NCBI RefSeq assembly: GCF_027568575.1
Contig: NZ_JANUVP010000008.1
Strand: one strand, 5' to 3'
DNA length: 64,000 bases
Origin: Caldifermentibacillus hisashii
GTDB lineage: Bacteria > Bacillota > Bacilli > Bacillales > Caldibacillaceae
This document shows positions 60,620 to 64,000 of this stretch, piece after piece. The notes under the pieces were generated by a model that had not been told where the DNA came from, ran no database searches, and saw only the letters and a program-made list of their open reading frames with translations. The translations under genes and the position numbers were made by a program. Position 1 is the stretch's first letter, and every line of letters begins with the position of its first letter.

Positions 60620-61492
60620 ATGTCTGATCGTTATCAAGAAAAAAATTCATTCAAGGAGATTTTTCAGAATTATATATTTATAACAATTGGTGCAATTATA
60701 TTTGCTTATGGATTGGAAACATTTTTAGTTCCCAATCAAGTGATCGATGGCGGCGTTGTCGGTATATCATTAATTTTAGATGAACTCATTGTACCTATCC
60801 CTTTCAGTATTTTCCTCGTTGTTTTAAATATTCCTTTTTTATTCATCGGCTACAAGCAAATCGGGAAATCGTTTGCATTCCAAAGTTTATACGGGATTAT
60901 TTTGGCATCCATTTTTACGGAATTATTTCACCATGTTGAGCCAATCACTGACGATCCGTTGTTGGCAGCGATCTTTGGCGGAATCGTACTCGGGGTCGGT
61001 GTCGGCACGGTTTTGCGAAATAATGGCGCACTCGACGGCACAGAGATTTTAGCCACTTTAATCAGTAGTAAAACCTCATTTTCTGTTGGACAAGTTGTTA
61101 TGATTTTTAATATTTTCATTCTTGGTAGCGCCGGTTTCGTATTTAGTATTGACAGTACATTTTACTCGTTAATTGCTTACTTTATCGCTTTTAAAGTTAT
61201 TGATATTGTTATTGTTGGTATGAATGAATCGAAATCCGTCTTGATTGTCTCGGATAAATATAAAGAAATCGGTGAAGCTTTGTTGAATCGTTTAGGGAGA
61301 ACAGTTACATATTTCACCGGTGAGGGAGGCTACAGCGGAGAGGAGAAGAAGGTCATTTATTGTGTGATAACCCGCTTGGAGGAAGCAAAATTAAAAGCGA
61401 TTGTTCGCTATTTTGATCCGAATGCTTTTTTGGCTATGTCGGATGTTAGCGATGTAAAAGGTGGGCAATTCAAAAAGAAAAGCATTCATTGA
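60620..61492 (+). CDS. YitT family membrane protein
   Basis: A 290-aa protein with five or six membrane segments followed by a C-terminal cytoplasmic DUF2179 domain (about 195-290, YCVITRLEEAKLKAIVRYFD). FAYGLETFLVPNQVIDGGVV and LRNNGALDGTEILATLIS are characteristic. Function unknown. AAGGAAAGAAGGAA precedes the ATG. No adjacent B. subtilis equivalent in this position is recalled. Confidence 0.88.
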   Translation: MSDRYQEKNSFKEIFQNYIFITIGAIIFAYGLETFLVPNQVIDGGVVGISLILDELIVPIPFSIFLVVLNIPFLFIGYKQIGKSFAFQSLYGIILASIFTELFHHVEPITDDPLLAAIFGGIVLGVGVGTVLRNNGALDGTEILATLISSKTSFSVGQVVMIFNIFILGSAGFVFSIDSTFYSLIAYFIAFKVIDIVIVGMNESKSVLIVSDKYKEIGEALLNRLGRTVTYFTGEGGYSGEEKKVIYCVITRLEEAKLKAIVRYFDPNAFLAMSDVSDVKGGQFKKKSIH

Positions 61493-61621
61493 TTTTCGAA
61501 TCATTGGTAAAAATCTAATTTTTTTCCAACCCCCCTAGACGGAAAATAGATTTTACTTGTAATAATATTTAACTTTAGATTAATATTTTGATAAATAAGG
61601 TTTTCCGGAAAGGGTGGGAGA

Positions 61622-62467
61622 ATGGAACAATTACATATTGGGAAAATAAGGTTGACTTGGCTGAATGGTGGCGTGACCCATTTGGACGGCGGGGCCATGT
61701 TCGGGGTTGTCCCGAAACCGTTATGGACGAAAAAATATGCAGTTAACGATAAAAACCAAATCGAGTGCCGAACAGATCCAATTCTTGTTGAAGTAAATGG
61801 AAAACGTTTTTTAATCGAATCAGGAATCGGCAATGGAAAATTAACGGATAAGCAAAAAAGAAATTATGGTGTTACAGAGGAATCTAAGATCGATGAATCA
61901 TTGGCTGAACTTGGATTGAAAAGAACCGATATCGATGCGGTATTGATGACTCATCTTCATTTTGATCATGCGAGTGGATTAACTTTACCAAAAGAAGATA
62001 AGTTTGTACCCGGTTTTCCAAATGCGATCATTTATTGTACAGAAACGGAATGGGATGAAATGCGGAATCCGAATATACGCTCAAAATCAACCTATTGGGA
62101 AAATAATTGGAAGGGAATTGAAGACCAAGTTGAAACCTTTCATAATGAATTAGAAATTGTACCCGGTATCCGCATGGTTCATACAGGCGGGCACAGTAAC
62201 GGTCATGCAATTATAATCATGGAATCAGAGGGGGAAACGGCCATCCATCTGGCTGACCTGTTACCGACACATGCACATCAAAATGTACTTTGGGTAATGG
62301 CCTATGACGATTATCCAATGAACTCCATCGCTGAAAAGCAAAAGTGGATTCCTTATGCAGAGGAACATAATGCTTGGTTTACCTTTTATCATGATGCTGT
62401 TTATCGTGCGCTTAAATGGGATATTCAAGGGAATATCGTTCAGTCGATTGCGATCCAAAAAAATTAA
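61622..62467 (+). CDS. ytnP: Metallo-beta-lactamase-fold lactonase YtnP
   Basis: A 281-aa MBL-fold hydrolase. THLHFDHASGL holds the HxHxDH metal site, VHTGGHSNGHAIII the next His, HLADLLP the bridging Asp. B. subtilis YtnP hydrolyses lactone signals and interferes with Streptomyces signalling. AAGGGTGGG lies before the ATG; position after trmB matches. Confidence 0.92.
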   Translation: MEQLHIGKIRLTWLNGGVTHLDGGAMFGVVPKPLWTKKYAVNDKNQIECRTDPILVEVNGKRFLIESGIGNGKLTDKQKRNYGVTEESKIDESLAELGLKRTDIDAVLMTHLHFDHASGLTLPKEDKFVPGFPNAIIYCTETEWDEMRNPNIRSKSTYWENNWKGIEDQVETFHNELEIVPGIRMVHTGGHSNGHAIIIMESEGETAIHLADLLPTHAHQNVLWVMAYDDYPMNSIAEKQKWIPYAEEHNAWFTFYHDAVYRALKWDIQGNIVQSIAIQKN

Positions 62468-62519
62468 TTTTTAACCTGTCGCAAAAATTACTTTAAAACG
62501 GCGATTGAGTTATCAAGAA

Positions 62520-62555
62520 AAAACCCAGGGATGTTTCAGCAATCCTGGGTTTTCG
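62520..62555. terminator. Terminator between ytnP and ytzB
   Basis: AAAACCCAGGATT-like arms AACCCAGGGA and TCCTGGGTTTT around TGTTTCAGCAA. Confidence 0.85.
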
Positions 62556-62631
62556 TATCATATTGAGATGTCCGGTTTGAAATTTTTTTAAAATGGGCGT
62601 AAAACCCTTACGCCTATAGCCTAGTGGTAGT

Positions 62632-62946
62632 TTAAACGATTGACCATTCCAAAATTTCCCCTGTATTGGCATCGGCTAAAAATTCAAAATGTTTTTCATC
62701 ATTGTCTTCTATTTTCGTAATCCCGCCACGGTACGCTTGATATGTGAATGAGTTTTGATTCAAAGTTTCGGGTTTAGTCATAATCCATGATCCGGTCACT
62801 TTCCCATTTGCCCCTGCAGTGTTTTTTATGAGATGTAAAATTTCTTCAGATGTAAATTTGCTGCGGTTTTCTGTCATTGCTTTGCTTGAGAGAAATCCAA
62901 AAGCGATTCCGCACATGATCCCGGCAAGAAAACTTTTTTTGTTCAT
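62632..62946 (-). CDS. ytzB: PepSY domain protein YtzB
   Basis: A 104-aa protein with an N-terminal hydrophobic segment (FLAGIMCGIAFGFLSSKA) that anchors or exports it, then a PepSY-like domain (about 50-104, YQAYRGGITKIED, NTGEILEW). Role unknown. GAGGCGAAATGA precedes the ATG. It is divergent from ytoP as in B. subtilis. Confidence 0.87.
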   Translation of the reverse strand: MNKKSFLAGIMCGIAFGFLSSKAMTENRSKFTSEEILHLIKNTAGANGKVTGSWIMTKPETLNQNSFTYQAYRGGITKIEDNDEKHFEFLADANTGEILEWSIV

Positions 62947-63041
62947 TCATTTCGCCTCCTACTATGAAAAAGTATACCTAGTTTTCAGATAAAATACTAT
63001 AGCTAATTTTAGTTTGGTATATAAAGAAAACCGGTTTTTTA

Positions 63042-63190
63042 TCCTACCTTAACGGCGAGTCAAGTCTCCACCTTAAAATTTTCGAGTTTACAAAGAGGAT
63101 AGATGGGGGAATTGCCCGTAAAGGTCCGATTGGTTTAACTATCTATTAGTGGAGTGGAAAAACCCCACTGATAGGAGTTTCACTTATCGT
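63042..63190 (+). repeat. Dispersed repeat R1, copy H, most complete
   Basis: CTACCTTAACGGCGAGTCAA, ATTTTCGAGTTTACAAAG, AAAGGTCCGATTGGTTTAAC, terminal stem CTATTAGTGGAGT facing ACCCCACTGATAG, then GAGTTTCACTTA. It fills most of the ytzB-ytoP gap. Confidence 0.8.
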
Positions 63191-63297
63191 AAGTGTCCGA
63201 TTTTCTTCAAGTTTCATTTTATGGCATAAGCGATAAAAGTTCTGTAAAATAAACAATGTACATATTTTTCGTAATCCTAAAGAAATGGGGTAATCAT

Positions 63298-64000
63298 GTG
63301 AATCAAGAGACAATGGATTTATTTAAAGTGTTAACTGAGCTTCCGGGAACTTCCGGAAATGAACATTTTGTCCGAAATTTTATGCGAGAACAGTTGACGA
63401 AATATGCGGATGAAATTGTTCAAGATGGTCTGGGAAGTATTTTTGGAATAAAACATAGTGAAAAAGACGGTCCGAAGATTATGGTCGCCGGTCATATGGA
63501 TGAAGTCGGTTTTATGGTTACAGCGATAACAAAAAACGGGATGATCCGTTTTCAGCCTTTAGGTGGTTGGTCACCCCAAGTATTACAAGCACAACGCGTC
63601 CAAATATTTACGGACAATGGGCCGGTGGATGGTGTGATCGGCTCGATTCCTCCACACTTATTAAGAGGTACTGAACATAAGAACAAAGTAACAGAAATAA
63701 AGGACTTATTAATTGATATCGGTGCCGACGATAAAGAAGATGCTATACGTATCGGAATTAAGCCCGGGCAACAAATTGTCCCGATTTGCCCGTTTACACC
63801 GCTTGCCAATCCGAAGAAAATCATGGCAAAAGCTTGGGACAACCGCTATGGCTGTGGACTTGCCATTGAACTTTTAAAAGAGCTTCAAGGAGTGACATTG
63901 CCTAACACACTATATTCCGGAGCGACCGTTCAAGAAGAAGTGGGTTTACGCGGCGCAAGAACTTCCGCATACATGATTAAACCGGATTTATATTTTGCTT
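63298..64000 (+). CDS. ytoP: M42 family glutamyl aminopeptidase YtoP (incomplete, cut by window end)
   Basis: 234 codons of an open frame that continues past the window end. It starts GTG AAT CAA (63298), giving NQETMDLFKVLTELPGTSGN. VAGHMDEVGFMV carries the first metal-binding His and Asp; WDNRYGCG, and VQEEVGLRGART with the catalytic Glu follow in the M42/CelM order. A cobalt- or zinc-dependent aminopeptidase; B. subtilis YtoP is my closest recollection. Confidence 0.92.
   Translation, partial: MNQETMDLFKVLTELPGTSGNEHFVRNFMREQLTKYADEIVQDGLGSIFGIKHSEKDGPKIMVAGHMDEVGFMVTAITKNGMIRFQPLGGWSPQVLQAQRVQIFTDNGPVDGVIGSIPPHLLRGTEHKNKVTEIKDLLIDIGADDKEDAIRIGIKPGQQIVPICPFTPLANPKKIMAKAWDNRYGCGLAIELLKELQGVTLPNTLYSGATVQEEVGLRGARTSAYMIKPDLYFA

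Overview
The window looks like chromosomal DNA of a low-GC Bacillota bacterium of the family Bacillaceae. It opens with 13 tRNA genes in the order Ala-Met-Ile2-Ser-fMet-Asp-Phe-His-Gly-Ile-Asn-Ser-Glu, which from memory matches the distal part of the Bacillus subtilis trnB cluster. Much of the rest recalls the B. subtilis ytkD-ytoP region (dps, ytkD, ytlA/C/D, ytmB, pckA, metK, ytoA, ytpB, ytqA/B, ytzC, leuS, ytwF, ytfP, ytgP, ytlP, ytlQ, ytmP, ytzH, trmB, ytnP, ytzB, ytoP). Species cannot be fixed from the sequence alone. Names rest on recognising proteins by eye; no database search was run.

Layout. 1-1460: tRNA cluster with a strong terminator. 1461-1941: a decayed copy of an intergenic repeat. 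1942-5829: minus-strand solute:sodium symporter (with a likely cre site), a flavodoxin-like reductase and a CdaR/PucR-type regulator. 5990-19009: a divergent plus-strand run of 12 catabolic genes: FAD amine/amino-acid oxidoreductase, ornithine-cyclodeaminase-like protein, aminotransferase, aldehyde dehydrogenase, two CoA-transferase subunits, 3-hydroxybutyryl-CoA dehydrogenase, enoyl-CoA hydratase, acyl-CoA dehydrogenase, thiolase, 2-hydroxyacid dehydrogenase and tartrate/D-malate-type dehydrogenase. This reads as oxidation of an amino or imino acid through an acyl-CoA to acetyl-CoA, and it is the most distinctive gene content here. 19088-22922: menA divergent from menB-menE, without menF, menD, menH or menC beside them. 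22959-30561: Zur-type controlled zinc-binding lipoprotein, yidD, dps, ilvE, ytkD and a YtlA/C/D-type ABC importer. 30825-47762: ytmB, pckA, SAM-riboswitch-metK, ytoA, ytpB, a luciferase-like oxidoreductase, ytqB-ytqA, ytzC, an MFS transporter, BirA-type controlled bioY-bioB and T-box-leuS. 48677-64000: small conserved genes, ytfP, ytgP (MurJ-like), a pseudouridine synthase, dat, and ytlP through ytoP, the last cut by the window edge.

What stands out outside genes is the density of structured intergenic repeats: a 52-bp tandem array with 15 units and no indels (47801-48560); two arrays of about 21 bp in opposite orientations (about 42690-42990 and 50832-51046); a 64-69-bp array (53315-53575); a dispersed hairpin element seen eight times (R1), with compensatory changes in its terminal stem; a second dispersed family (R2) whose tail also serves as a terminator; and a MITE-like element with terminal inverted repeats (31677-31910). 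The 21- and 52-bp periods equal two and five helical turns, so phased protein-binding arrays are a reasonable hypothesis.
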